Positions 42,689-50,392 of a DNA stretch of 64,000 nucleotides are shown in pieces. This DNA comes from JACPVF01 sp964502095 (lineage in GTDB: Bacteria > Chloroflexota > Anaerolineae > Anaerolineales > Villigracilaceae), in contig CAZCUF010000001.1 of the NCBI GenBank assembly GCA_964502095.1, forward strand, positions 416,119 to 480,118. Reading direction: 5' to 3'. Both the position numbers and the translations under genes were made by a program. The stretch's first letter is position 1; the number at the start of each line of letters is the position of its first letter. The notes under the pieces are model-generated. The model searched no databases. It was not told where the DNA came from and saw only the letters and a list, made by a program, of their open reading frames with translations.

Positions 42689-43306
42689 ATGAACGCGGAT
42701 AAAATACCGGATATCATCATTGGCCGCCTGCCAGTTTATCTGCGCGCCTTGCAACGCATGGCAGAAAAAGGCATGAAGACCACCTCCTCACAGGAATTGG
42801 GCGACCATGTGGGCATTTCTGCCGCGCAAATCCGCAAGGATATTTCGCAATTCGGCGAATTCGGAAAACAAGGCACAGGATACTCGATCCCCTTTCTGAT
42901 CGACAAATTGCGCACCATCTTGAGAGTGGATCGCATCTGGGACGTGGCGCTGGTCGGTGCAGGCGATGTGGGCCACGCAGTAGCGCGCTATCAGGGTTTT
43001 TCCAATCGAGGCTTTCGCGTCGCGATGATCTTCGATAATGATAAAAGTAAGATCGGGGAACGGATCAATGATTTCGTCGTGGAAGATTCAGCGCATATGG
43101 TCGAGAGAATTCGTTCAGGCGGAGTCAAAATTGCCATGCTTGCGGTTCCCAGCAGTGAGGCTCAAGAAGCTACCGACCTGCTTGTGCAGGCAGGCATCAA
43201 GGCCATCCTGAACTATGCCCCTCTGCACCTGGTAGTGCCAAATAACGTTCGCGTCCAACATGTTGACCCCGTTACGCATTTGCAAAGAATGACCTATTAC
43301 CTGTAG
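42689..43306 (+). CDS. rex: Redox-sensing transcriptional repressor Rex
   Basis: 205 residues. The N-terminal winged helix (about 1-75) has KIPDIIIGRLPVYLRALQRM and AAQIRKDISQFGEFGKQGTG. The Rossmann domain has VALVGAGDVGHAVARYQGF, the NAD(H) site, and ends with NVRVQHVDPVTHL, as Rex proteins do. Rex binds DNA when NAD+ dominates and leaves it when NADH rises, controlling fermentation and respiration genes. The ATG at 42689, with GAGGAAATAC before it, was chosen; another ATG at 42674 lies five codons upstream. An exact Rex site sits in the promoter. No other Rex site was found by eye in the window. Confidence 0.95.
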   Translation: MNADKIPDIIIGRLPVYLRALQRMAEKGMKTTSSQELGDHVGISAAQIRKDISQFGEFGKQGTGYSIPFLIDKLRTILRVDRIWDVALVGAGDVGHAVARYQGFSNRGFRVAMIFDNDKSKIGERINDFVVEDSAHMVERIRSGGVKIAMLAVPSSEAQEATDLLVQAGIKAILNYAPLHLVVPNNVRVQHVDPVTHLQRMTYYL

Positions 43307-43322
43307 CCTTTCATCTCAAAAT

Positions 43323-43350
43323 AAAAACGACCTCGCCCGAGGTCGTTTTT
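43323..43350. terminator. Bidirectional terminator between rex and mreB
   Basis: 13-bp stem AAAAACGACCTCG with its complement CGAGGTCGTTTTT, a two- or three-base loop, with A and T flanks for both strands. Confidence 0.85.
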
Positions 43351-43352
43351 AT

Positions 43353-44360
43353 TTACACTTGAGGCAGGTTCCGTCTCAACACGTTCAACATGCTGAAACT
43401 GCGCATGGCGCCCTCCACCACGCAGGTCATCGGGTTATCCACCAAATAGGCGGGAATACCCAGCGACTTCGTCAATAATTTATCCACGCCGCGCAACAAC
43501 GCGCCTCCGCCGCATAAGGCCACGCCGCGGTCGATGATATCGGCCACCAATTCGGGCGGTGTTTTTTCAAGGACGCGGCGGCCGGTTTCTACGACCTGTT
43601 TAAGCGGATCCTGCAACGCCTCGACAATCTCTCCGGTGGTCAGCGTGATCGGACGCGGCAGGCCCGTGACCTGATCCTGTCCCTGGACTTCCATGCTATT
43701 TTCAGTATCCTGGGGGACCGCCGCGCCAATCCGGATTTTGAGCTGTTCGGCCGTCACCTGGCCAATCACCACCCCATACTTTCTGCGCACGTAGTTGATG
43801 ATGGCCTCGTCCAAATCGAGGCCTCCGGCGCGTAACGTTTCCGCCGAGACAATGCCATACATCGCCATGACTGCCGCTTCGGTACAGCCTCCGCCGAGGC
43901 AGATGACCATGTTCCCGGAGGGCGAACCAATCGGCAGGTCGATGCCGAGCGCCGCGGCCAGGGGTTGTTGAATCAAAAAGGCCTCGCGGCTTCCCGCTTC
44001 CAAAATCGCTTCGTAAACAGCGCGTCGTTCCACGCTGGTAACGCCGTACGGCACCGAGATCATTACGCGCGGACGAAAGATGCGCATCGATCCACTGACG
44101 CGCTGTAATAAATAGGATAGCAGGGTTTCAGTGATTTCGTAATCGGCGATCACACCGTTCTTAAGCGGGCGCGCCACTTCGATACTTTCGGGCACGCGGC
44201 CCACCATATCGCGCGCTTCCTCGCCGACAGCGACCATTTTCTGTTCATTTACTTCAATGGCTACCACGGTGGGTTCCTGCAGGGCCACTTGCGCGCCGTC
44301 TGCAAGGCGGGTGAACATAGTGCCTAAATCAATACCAAGGTCTTTGGAAAAAACAGCCAC
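43353..44360 (-). CDS. mreB: MreB/Mbl actin-like rod-shape protein
   Basis: 335 residues, the normal length. MreB motifs are visible: GIDLGTMFTRL (phosphate 1), NGVIADYEITETLL, MISVPYGVTSVERRAV, IQQPLAAALGIDLPI, VICLGGGCTEAAVM (phosphate 2, here GGG-C-T-E), and VALCGGGALLRGVDKLL. MreB forms membrane-bound filaments that guide cell-wall synthesis. It lies on the same strand as the ATP synthase genes and 18 bases after atpC, so it is likely part of the transcript. No mreC or mreD follows. Confidence 0.93.
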   Translation of the reverse strand: MAVFSKDLGIDLGTMFTRLADGAQVALQEPTVVAIEVNEQKMVAVGEEARDMVGRVPESIEVARPLKNGVIADYEITETLLSYLLQRVSGSMRIFRPRVMISVPYGVTSVERRAVYEAILEAGSREAFLIQQPLAAALGIDLPIGSPSGNMVICLGGGCTEAAVMAMYGIVSAETLRAGGLDLDEAIINYVRRKYGVVIGQVTAEQLKIRIGAAVPQDTENSMEVQGQDQVTGLPRPITLTTGEIVEALQDPLKQVVETGRRVLEKTPPELVADIIDRGVALCGGGALLRGVDKLLTKSLGIPAYLVDNPMTCVVEGAMRSFSMLNVLRRNLPQV

Positions 44361-44378
44361 GATTTCTTCAATCCATTA

Positions 44379-44807
44379 TTAAGGGTGTGTGATGCGGCTC
44401 TTACGATAACGCCGAACGACATCCAGCCGCAGATTCGAACGGCGCAAGGCGGCTTCCATGGCAAGGTACGCATCCGTATTCGCCGGCGGACCTTTGGCAA
44501 GAACTTCTTCGGCGCGCTTGCGGGCGGCCTGGGCGCGGATCACATCGATCTCTTCCACATTTTCCGCGGCATCCGCCAGAACGGTGACGAGATCCGGTTG
44601 AACTTCCGCCACGCCGCCTGCCACAGCGAAAATTTCCTCGTGCTGTTGCACACGAACTTTGATTACACCGTATTTTAACGCAGTTAGCACCGGCGCGTGA
44701 TGCGGCAGGACGCCCATCTCCCCGCCCTCGCCGGGCAGGACGACGATATCTACATCGCCTGAAAATACAGTGCGATCCTGGGAGATGATTTCACAACGAA
44801 TCGGCAT
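44379..44807 (-). CDS. atpC: ATP synthase F1 epsilon subunit
   Basis: 142 residues. The N-terminal beta-sandwich begins MPIRCEIISQDRTVFSGDVD, then LPGEGGEMGVLPHHAPVLTAL. The C-terminal helical part contains IRAQAARKRAEEVLAKG. Epsilon is the central-stalk subunit that also limits ATP hydrolysis. The gene lies eight bases after atpD, before mreB. Confidence 0.95.
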   Translation of the reverse strand: MPIRCEIISQDRTVFSGDVDIVVLPGEGGEMGVLPHHAPVLTALKYGVIKVRVQQHEEIFAVAGGVAEVQPDLVTVLADAAENVEEIDVIRAQAARKRAEEVLAKGPPANTDAYLAMEAALRRSNLRLDVVRRYRKSRITHP

Positions 44808-44815
44808 AGTTTCAC

Positions 44816-46219
44816 TTACGCGGCTAGGGCCAGTTTACGGGAACGCTCGCGCACATCCTCAATTGTACCCGCAAGCATGAAAGCTTGTTCGGGCAAATCG
44901 TCGCATTTGCCATCCAAAATTTCGCGGAAGCCGTGCACGGTATCTTTGAGCTGAACATAGCGGCCCGGAATGCCGGTGAAACGTTCGGCTACGAAAAAGG
45001 GTTGTGAAAAGAAACGCTCAATCTTACGGGCGCGCGCCACGATCAACTTATCGTCTTCGCTCAACTCGTCGATACCGAGGATGGCGATGATGTCCTGCAA
45101 ATCTTTATAGCGTTGCAGCATGCGCTGGACTTCGCGCGTCGTCCGGTAGTGCTCTTCGCCCACAATATTGGGATCAAGAATTCGGGAGGTGGAAGCGAGC
45201 GGGTCCACAGCCGGGTAAATGCCTTTTTCAACGATGGAGCGTTCAAGGGCAATGGTCGCGTCGAGGTGGGTAAATGTAGCCACCGGCGCGGGATCGGAAT
45301 AATCATCCGCTGGAACATAGACGGCCTGCATCGAGGTGATCGAGCCGGTGCGCGTCGAGGTGATGCGCTCCTGTAGTTCGCCCATTTCAGTTGCTAAAGT
45401 GGGCTGATATCCCACAGCCGATGGCATGCGGCCAAGCAAAGCTGAAACCTCCGAGCCGGACATCGAGAAGCGGAAGATGTTATCGATGAAGAGCAAAACG
45501 TCCCTGCCTTGATCGCGGAAATATTCCGCCATCGAAAGCGCCGATAGCGCCACGCGCAGACGCACGCCGGGCGGCTCGTTCATCTGGCCATAGACCATGA
45601 CGGTATCTTTCATCACGCCCGATTCGAGCATTTCACGGTAGAGTTGTGTGCCTTCGCGCGTACGCTCGCCCACGCCCGCAAATACGGAGTTCCCTTCGTG
45701 CTCGGTCGCGACCGAACGAATCAATTCCATGATGATGACGGTCTTGCCGGTGCCTGCGCCGCCAAAGATGCCGGTCTTACCGCCTTTGGTGAAGGGGGCG
45801 ATCAAGTCGATAACTTTGATGCCGGTCTCGAAAATTTCAACGCGCGTGGATTGTTCTGCGAACGAGGGCGCGGAGCGATGAATGGGGTAATGCAATGCGG
45901 CATCGACCTGCCCTTTGTTATCCACGGGGCGGCCCAAGACATTGAAGATGCGGCCAAGTGTAGCGGGACCCACCGGCACAAGGATCGGCGCGTCGGTGGC
46001 CGCGGCCGCCATGCCGCGCTGTAAGCCGTCGGTGGAATCCATGGCCACGGTACGAACCCAGTTATCGCCTAAATGTTTTTGCACTTCTAGCACGATCGAG
46101 TCCTGATCGGATCGCTGTACCTCGACGGCTTCATAAAGCTCAGGAATGTTCCCATCGGGAAATTCCACATCCACCACCCCGCCTAGAATCTGGACGACGC
46201 GTCCTGTAGCTGTGCTCAT
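44816..46219 (-). CDS. atpD: ATP synthase F1 beta subunit
   Basis: 467 residues. Walker A GGAGTGKT, GVGERTREG and the catalytic region with RMPSAVGYQPTLATEMG identify the catalytic F1 subunit. The long frame to 46570 is rejected; the ATG at 46219 (MSTATGRVVQILGGVVDVEF) is the family start. Just upstream, two identical 15-base units each carry GGAG inside an ATAGT/ACTAT hairpin, and the second GGAG is 11 bases from the start codon. It forms an operon with atpG (upstream) and atpC (downstream). Confidence 0.97.
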   Translation of the reverse strand: MSTATGRVVQILGGVVDVEFPDGNIPELYEAVEVQRSDQDSIVLEVQKHLGDNWVRTVAMDSTDGLQRGMAAAATDAPILVPVGPATLGRIFNVLGRPVDNKGQVDAALHYPIHRSAPSFAEQSTRVEIFETGIKVIDLIAPFTKGGKTGIFGGAGTGKTVIIMELIRSVATEHEGNSVFAGVGERTREGTQLYREMLESGVMKDTVMVYGQMNEPPGVRLRVALSALSMAEYFRDQGRDVLLFIDNIFRFSMSGSEVSALLGRMPSAVGYQPTLATEMGELQERITSTRTGSITSMQAVYVPADDYSDPAPVATFTHLDATIALERSIVEKGIYPAVDPLASTSRILDPNIVGEEHYRTTREVQRMLQRYKDLQDIIAILGIDELSEDDKLIVARARKIERFFSQPFFVAERFTGIPGRYVQLKDTVHGFREILDGKCDDLPEQAFMLAGTIEDVRERSRKLALAA

Positions 46220-46225
46220 GTGTGT

Positions 46226-46255
46226 ATAGTCTCCACTATGATAGTCTCCACTATG
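46226..46255 (-). repeat. Tandem 15-base hairpin repeat at the atpD ribosome binding site
   Basis: Two identical tandem units (on the minus strand CATAGTGGAGACTAT) lie between atpG and atpD. Each is a short hairpin, ATAGT-GGAG-ACTAT, with a Shine-Dalgarno-like GGAG in the loop. The atpG stop (TAG) is part of the upstream unit. Confidence 0.8.
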
Positions 46256-47138
46256 CCCGGGTCTGTGCTTCCGCGCCGCCCACGATATCCAGAATGTCAT
46301 TGGTGATCGTCTGCTGGCGCACTTTGTTATATTCGAGCTGATAACCGGCCGCCAGTTCCCTGGCATTATCCGTGGCGGCGTGCATGGCCACCATACGCGC
46401 GGCATGTTCGCTGGCCTGCGATTCAAGAATGGCCTGATAAACCTGCAAAGCTGTAAAACGCGGAATGATCTGATCGAGGATCTCGCGCTGGCCCGGTTCG
46501 TATTCGTAGGCGGCTGTTGCGCCCGGACGTTGTTCGAAATCCATAACGCGGCTCTTTTTATCCAGCTCAAGCGGCAGGATTTTTCTGGCGGTCACCGCTT
46601 GCCGCGCGGTATTAATGAAGTCCGTATAAACCAGCCACACTTCATCGGCCTCGCCGCGCATGAATTCGTTCACTGCCAAATGTCCGATGGCGGATACATC
46701 CGGGAAAGTCGGCGCGGCGGGGATATTGCTGAAATCGGCGATCACGTTCCTGCCGCGGCGGATAAGCAAGTCGCGGCCTTTGCGGCCGACCGCGATATAT
46801 TTAACGGGAACAGGGTTTCGGTCGAAGCGCTGAAACGTGAATCGAATCACGTTCGAGTTGTATGCGCCAGCCAGGCCGCGGTCGCCTGTGATGACCACAA
46901 CCAGCGCATTGCGAATCTGCTTCCTTTCGGCCAGCAACGGATGCAGGTTCTCGTGCCCCGGCTGATTGACGATATGCATCAATATCTGCCAGGCTTTGAC
47001 GGCATAAGCGCGCGTGGCAGTTACCGCGTTGACCGCTTTACGCACCTTGCTGGCGCTGACCGTTTCGAGAGCGCGCGTTACTTGCGCGATATTCTTGACG
47101 CTCTTGATGCGAAGTTTCGTTTCGCGGGCAGAAGCCAT
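46251..47138 (-). CDS. atpG: ATP synthase F1 gamma subunit
   Basis: 295 residues. The N-terminal helix with ETKLRIKSVKNIAQVTRAL and the motif VVVITGDRGLAGAYNSNVIR identify it, and the C-terminal helix reads YNKVRQQTITNDILDIVGGAEA. Gamma is the rotating shaft between c-ring and beta subunits. It lies 24 bases after atpA. Its stop is inside the tandem repeat before atpD. Confidence 0.95.
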   Translation of the reverse strand: MASARETKLRIKSVKNIAQVTRALETVSASKVRKAVNAVTATRAYAVKAWQILMHIVNQPGHENLHPLLAERKQIRNALVVVITGDRGLAGAYNSNVIRFTFQRFDRNPVPVKYIAVGRKGRDLLIRRGRNVIADFSNIPAAPTFPDVSAIGHLAVNEFMRGEADEVWLVYTDFINTARQAVTARKILPLELDKKSRVMDFEQRPGATAAYEYEPGQREILDQIIPRFTALQVYQAILESQASEHAARMVAMHAATDNARELAAGYQLEYNKVRQQTITNDILDIVGGAEAQTRA

Positions 47139-47162
47139 AATTAATTCAGCCGATCCATAATC

Positions 47163-48827
47163 TTAATCGTGCCAGCCGGCGCGGAAGCCTTCCAGCGCCT
47201 TGATCAGATTCTCTTTGGTCCCGTCGGAGATCATGCGCTTGGCAACAATATCTTTACCAAGCTCGGGATGGGATGACTCCATGTAGCGGAGCAGTTCCGC
47301 CTGCCATTGCGCCATCTTATCCACAGGCACGCCGTCCGCAAAACCATGAATGCCCGCAAAAATTATAATTACTTGATTCTCCAGAGTCATCGGTTCGTAT
47401 TGCGGTTGTTTGAGAATTTCCTGCATGCGCTGACCGCGACCAAGCTGTTGTTGTGTGGTCTTATCGAGATCGGAGGACATCAACGCGAACGCGGCCAACT
47501 CGCGATAAGCGGCCATATCGAGTCTCAGCCGGCCTGCGACCTGCTTCATGGCTTTTGTTTGCGCGTCGCCGCCGACGCGTGATACCGAGATGCCCACATT
47601 GACCGCAGGGCGGATACCGGCGTTGAACAGGTTGCCTTCGAGATAGATCTGCCCGTCGGTGATCGAGATCACGTTCGTAGGAATATAAGCGGATATGTCG
47701 CCCAGCAAAGTTTCGATGATCGGCAGGGCAGTCAGCGAGCCGCCACTGCCCTTGACTTTTACAGCCTTGAAATCGGGCGCGTCCGGCATGGATTGGATAT
47801 CTTCCTCAGCCTCACGTTTGGAAAGCGGACCGGTATAGATTTTGCCGTTGACCGCATCCCCTGCTTCAGCCACATCGCCGCCGAAATCCTTTTTCGTTAT
47901 CACATAGTTGGCGGCCAAACGCGCAGCGCGTTCCAGCAAACGCGAATGCAGGTAAAACACATCGCCCGGATAGGCTTCGCGCCCGGGCGGGCGGCGCAAC
48001 AGTAAGGAGACCTGACGATATGCCCAGGCATGTTTGGAAAGATCGTCATAGATCACCAGCGCGTCGCGCCCGGTCTCCATGAACTCTTCTCCGATGGCGC
48101 ACGCCGCGTACGGCGCGATGTATTGCAATGCCGCCGATTCATCTGCCGAGGCCATAACCACAATCGTGTGATCCATCGCCCCGTAACGTTCCAGAATTCC
48201 GACTGTGCGCGCTACTGCGGATTTCTTCTGCCCGATGGCGACATAAATACAAACGAGATTCTGGTTGCTTTGATTGATGATCGTGTCGATGGCGATGGCC
48301 GTCTTCCCCGTTTGGCGGTCGCCGATGATCAATTGCCGCTGGCCGCGCCCAATCGGAATCATTGAGTCGATGGATTTGATGCCGGTTTGGACCGGCGTAT
48401 CCACATCTTGACGCGCGATCACGCCCGGCGCGATGCGTTCAATGGGACGAAAGCCGGTCGTGGCAATCGGTCCCTTTCCATCGATCGGCGCGCCCAGGGA
48501 GTTGACCACACGTCCGATCATGGCATTGCCCACCGGAACGGAAGCAATTCGCCCCGTGCCGCGAACGGTCATTCCTTCCGTAATTTCGCTGTAATCCCCC
48601 ATGATGATCACGCCTACGCTGTCCTTCTCCAGATTGAACGCAATCCCCATCACCCCGTTCGAAAACTGCACCAACTCCTGCGATTTTACGTTCGCCAGCC
48701 CGTCGACGCGGGCGATTCCATCACCGGCTTCGAGCGTCGTGCCGATGTCGCTGACGCTGGCCTCGGGCCGATATCCCTCGATTTGCTTCCGGAAATCGCC
48801 GGTGATTTGTTTGATCAGGTCCGTCAT
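47163..48827 (-). CDS. atpA: ATP synthase F1 alpha subunit with a long internal extension
   Basis: 554 residues, against about 500-515 normally. Walker A GDRQTGKT is at 169-176, and SRLLERAARL near 295-304 precedes GSLTALPIIET at 363-373. The stretch between them is ~59 residues, including KKDFGGDVAEAG and KREAEEDIQSMPD, while E. coli has about 18 and Bacillus fewer, so some 40 residues are added on the side of the nucleotide domain. The N-terminal and C-terminal parts look normal. Alpha is the non-catalytic partner of beta. It is the first gene of the F1 operon. There is no atpH, atpF, atpE or atpB upstream; the next gene is divergent. Confidence 0.96.
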   Translation of the reverse strand: MTDLIKQITGDFRKQIEGYRPEASVSDIGTTLEAGDGIARVDGLANVKSQELVQFSNGVMGIAFNLEKDSVGVIIMGDYSEITEGMTVRGTGRIASVPVGNAMIGRVVNSLGAPIDGKGPIATTGFRPIERIAPGVIARQDVDTPVQTGIKSIDSMIPIGRGQRQLIIGDRQTGKTAIAIDTIINQSNQNLVCIYVAIGQKKSAVARTVGILERYGAMDHTIVVMASADESAALQYIAPYAACAIGEEFMETGRDALVIYDDLSKHAWAYRQVSLLLRRPPGREAYPGDVFYLHSRLLERAARLAANYVITKKDFGGDVAEAGDAVNGKIYTGPLSKREAEEDIQSMPDAPDFKAVKVKGSGGSLTALPIIETLLGDISAYIPTNVISITDGQIYLEGNLFNAGIRPAVNVGISVSRVGGDAQTKAMKQVAGRLRLDMAAYRELAAFALMSSDLDKTTQQQLGRGQRMQEILKQPQYEPMTLENQVIIIFAGIHGFADGVPVDKMAQWQAELLRYMESSHPELGKDIVAKRMISDGTKENLIKALEGFRAGWHD

Positions 48828-48893
48828 GTAGCCTCCGCGCCCAAATTGAAATGAAACTGATCGTTCGGCGTTGAATAACTGCGCCTTATGTGG

Positions 48894-48920
48894 AAAACCC
48901 GGATAATGGCTTTATCCGGG
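48894..48920 (-). terminator. Terminator-like hairpin in the atpA leader (possible attenuator)
   Basis: Minus-strand stem CCCGGATAA / TTATCCGGG with a five-base loop is followed by TTTTCC. It sits between the candidate promoter (48950-48978) and the atpA ATG, so it would be transcribed in the leader. Confidence 0.55.
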
Positions 48921-48949
48921 CGTATGTGTAATTGGTAACAAGCGCGGGA

Positions 48950-48978
48950 ATAATACCTGAAAGCATCGGACTTGTCCA
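48950..48978 (-). promoter_or_regulatory. Promoter of the F1 ATP synthase operon
   Basis: Minus-strand TGGACA (48973-48978) and TATTAT (48950-48955) are 17 bases apart, each matching five of six consensus bases. The leader to the atpA ATG would be about 116 bases. Confidence 0.6.
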
Positions 48979-49037
48979 GTTACAATCATCCTCATGCTTA
49001 AGAAACTTGTTACTTCGCGCGGAAAGCCCCCTGCCTC

Positions 49038-49065
49038 TTGTAATCTACCCGGTTTGTAATATACT
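49038..49065 (+). promoter_or_regulatory. Promoter of the D-Ala-D-Ala ligase-like gene
   Basis: TTGTAA (49038-49043) and TATACT (49060-49065), 16 bases apart, with the ATG about 31 bases after the expected start of transcription. Confidence 0.5.
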
Positions 49066-49102
49066 TCGCGCCGCTTTGAAATAATTTCTTTCGGAGTATA
49101 AA

Positions 49103-50242
49103 ATGCCTGCCATGCTTGAATCCGGAGGTGACAAGCCTCCCAGTCGTCGCAAAAAACGCTTTTGGCGCGTGGCCGTGCTGGCCAACATCAAAGCGGATAA
49201 TCAGCCGCTCCCACGCGGCGTTCCGCCGGACGCCTACGCGGATTTCGATCACATCGAAACCATCGAACACATCCGCGCCGCCATCGAGACCGATGGACAT
49301 GATTCCGTCTTCATCGAGGCGGATACCAACCTCCCTCTTGCCCTGCAAAAAACTCAACCCGATATTTGCTTCAACATCGCCGAAGGCTTGGGCGGTGACG
49401 CGCGCGAAGCACAGGTCCCGGCCCTTTTGGAGATGTTGCGAATCCCGTACACCGGCTCGCGCGTGTTGACCAACGGCATCTCGCTCGATAAGACTTTGAC
49501 AAAGCGCATCTGGCGCGACCGCAGACTTCCTGTTGCGCCATTTCAGGAGTTCAACATTGGGGACGAGCCGCTCCGTTCGGACCTCAAGTTTCCGCTCTTC
49601 GTCAAGCCGGCACGCGAAGGCACCGGCATGGGCGTGGACCTAAAGGCAATTGTCAACAAAGAGAAGGAACTGCGCGAACGCGTCACATACATTATCAACA
49701 CCTATCAACAACCCGCGTTGGTGGAGACCTTTCTTTCGGGACGCGAATTTACCATCGGTATCATCGGTCGTGCGGACGCCAAGCTATACTCGCGCAACCC
49801 GGACTGGTACGAGAAGGACGGCTTTCACCGTTTCCCAATCCTCGAACTCGACAGTTCGCGTTCCGTGACACCAAAAGTGTACAGTCAGGCCGCCAAGGCA
49901 AAAGATATAAACGAAGAGGGCGCGCCCGGATATATCTGCCCGGCCAAACTCGATCCCGAATTGGAAAAGAAGCTTAAACATTTTGCATGGCGGGCGCATC
50001 AAGTATTGGGCACGTTGGACGTTTCCCGCACGGATATTCGCCTGGACGATGAAGGGAACCCGCGCCTGATGGAGATCAACACCCTGCCGGGACTGACACC
50101 TAATTACAGCGACCTGTGTCTGCAAGCCGCGGCGGAAGGGATTCGATACGAGGATTTGATCCTGGAGATTCTATATCTGGGAGCCAGCCGTTGGGATATG
50201 CTGGAACCGCGTGAAATCCCTCCTACGCAAAATAAGAAATAG
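49103..50242 (+). CDS. D-alanine-D-alanine ligase-like ATP-grasp protein
   Basis: 379 residues, ATP-grasp fold. FNIAEGLGGDAREAQVPALLE is the usual Ddl start region; FPLFVKPAREGTGMGVDL binds ATP; and DVSRTDIRLDDEGNPRLMEINTLPGLTP is the C-terminal metal-binding motif. Family members join two amino acids. Its length (a housekeeping Ddl has ~310-360) and longer N-terminus suggest a relative, perhaps with another peptide product. It is divergent from the ATP synthase operon, with GGAG seven bases before the ATG. Confidence 0.85.
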   Translation: MPAMLESGGDKPPSRRKKRFWRVAVLANIKADNQPLPRGVPPDAYADFDHIETIEHIRAAIETDGHDSVFIEADTNLPLALQKTQPDICFNIAEGLGGDAREAQVPALLEMLRIPYTGSRVLTNGISLDKTLTKRIWRDRRLPVAPFQEFNIGDEPLRSDLKFPLFVKPAREGTGMGVDLKAIVNKEKELRERVTYIINTYQQPALVETFLSGREFTIGIIGRADAKLYSRNPDWYEKDGFHRFPILELDSSRSVTPKVYSQAAKAKDINEEGAPGYICPAKLDPELEKKLKHFAWRAHQVLGTLDVSRTDIRLDDEGNPRLMEINTLPGLTPNYSDLCLQAAAEGIRYEDLILEILYLGASRWDMLEPREIPPTQNKK

Positions 50243-50261
50243 GCAAAATTCTGTTATTAAA

Positions 50262-50297
50262 GAAGAGGCCTTATCCAGCAAGGCCTCTTCCGTGTTT
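50262..50297 (+). terminator. Terminator after the ligase-like gene
   Basis: 11-bp stem GAAGAGGCCTT / AAGGCCTCTTC with a seven-base loop, followed by CGTGTTTT. Confidence 0.75.
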
Positions 50298-50392
50298 TCG
50301 ACATCCACACAATATCTACATAATTTCATAAACTTTCCTTTATATCGTGTTGATACACTTTCATCTGTATTTTCACGGAAAGGAAAGAGATC

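Noticed and set aside
46220..46570. Extended N-terminus of the atpD frame
   Set aside because: It overlaps atpG and has no similarity to beta subunits; the ATG at 46219 gives the family start.
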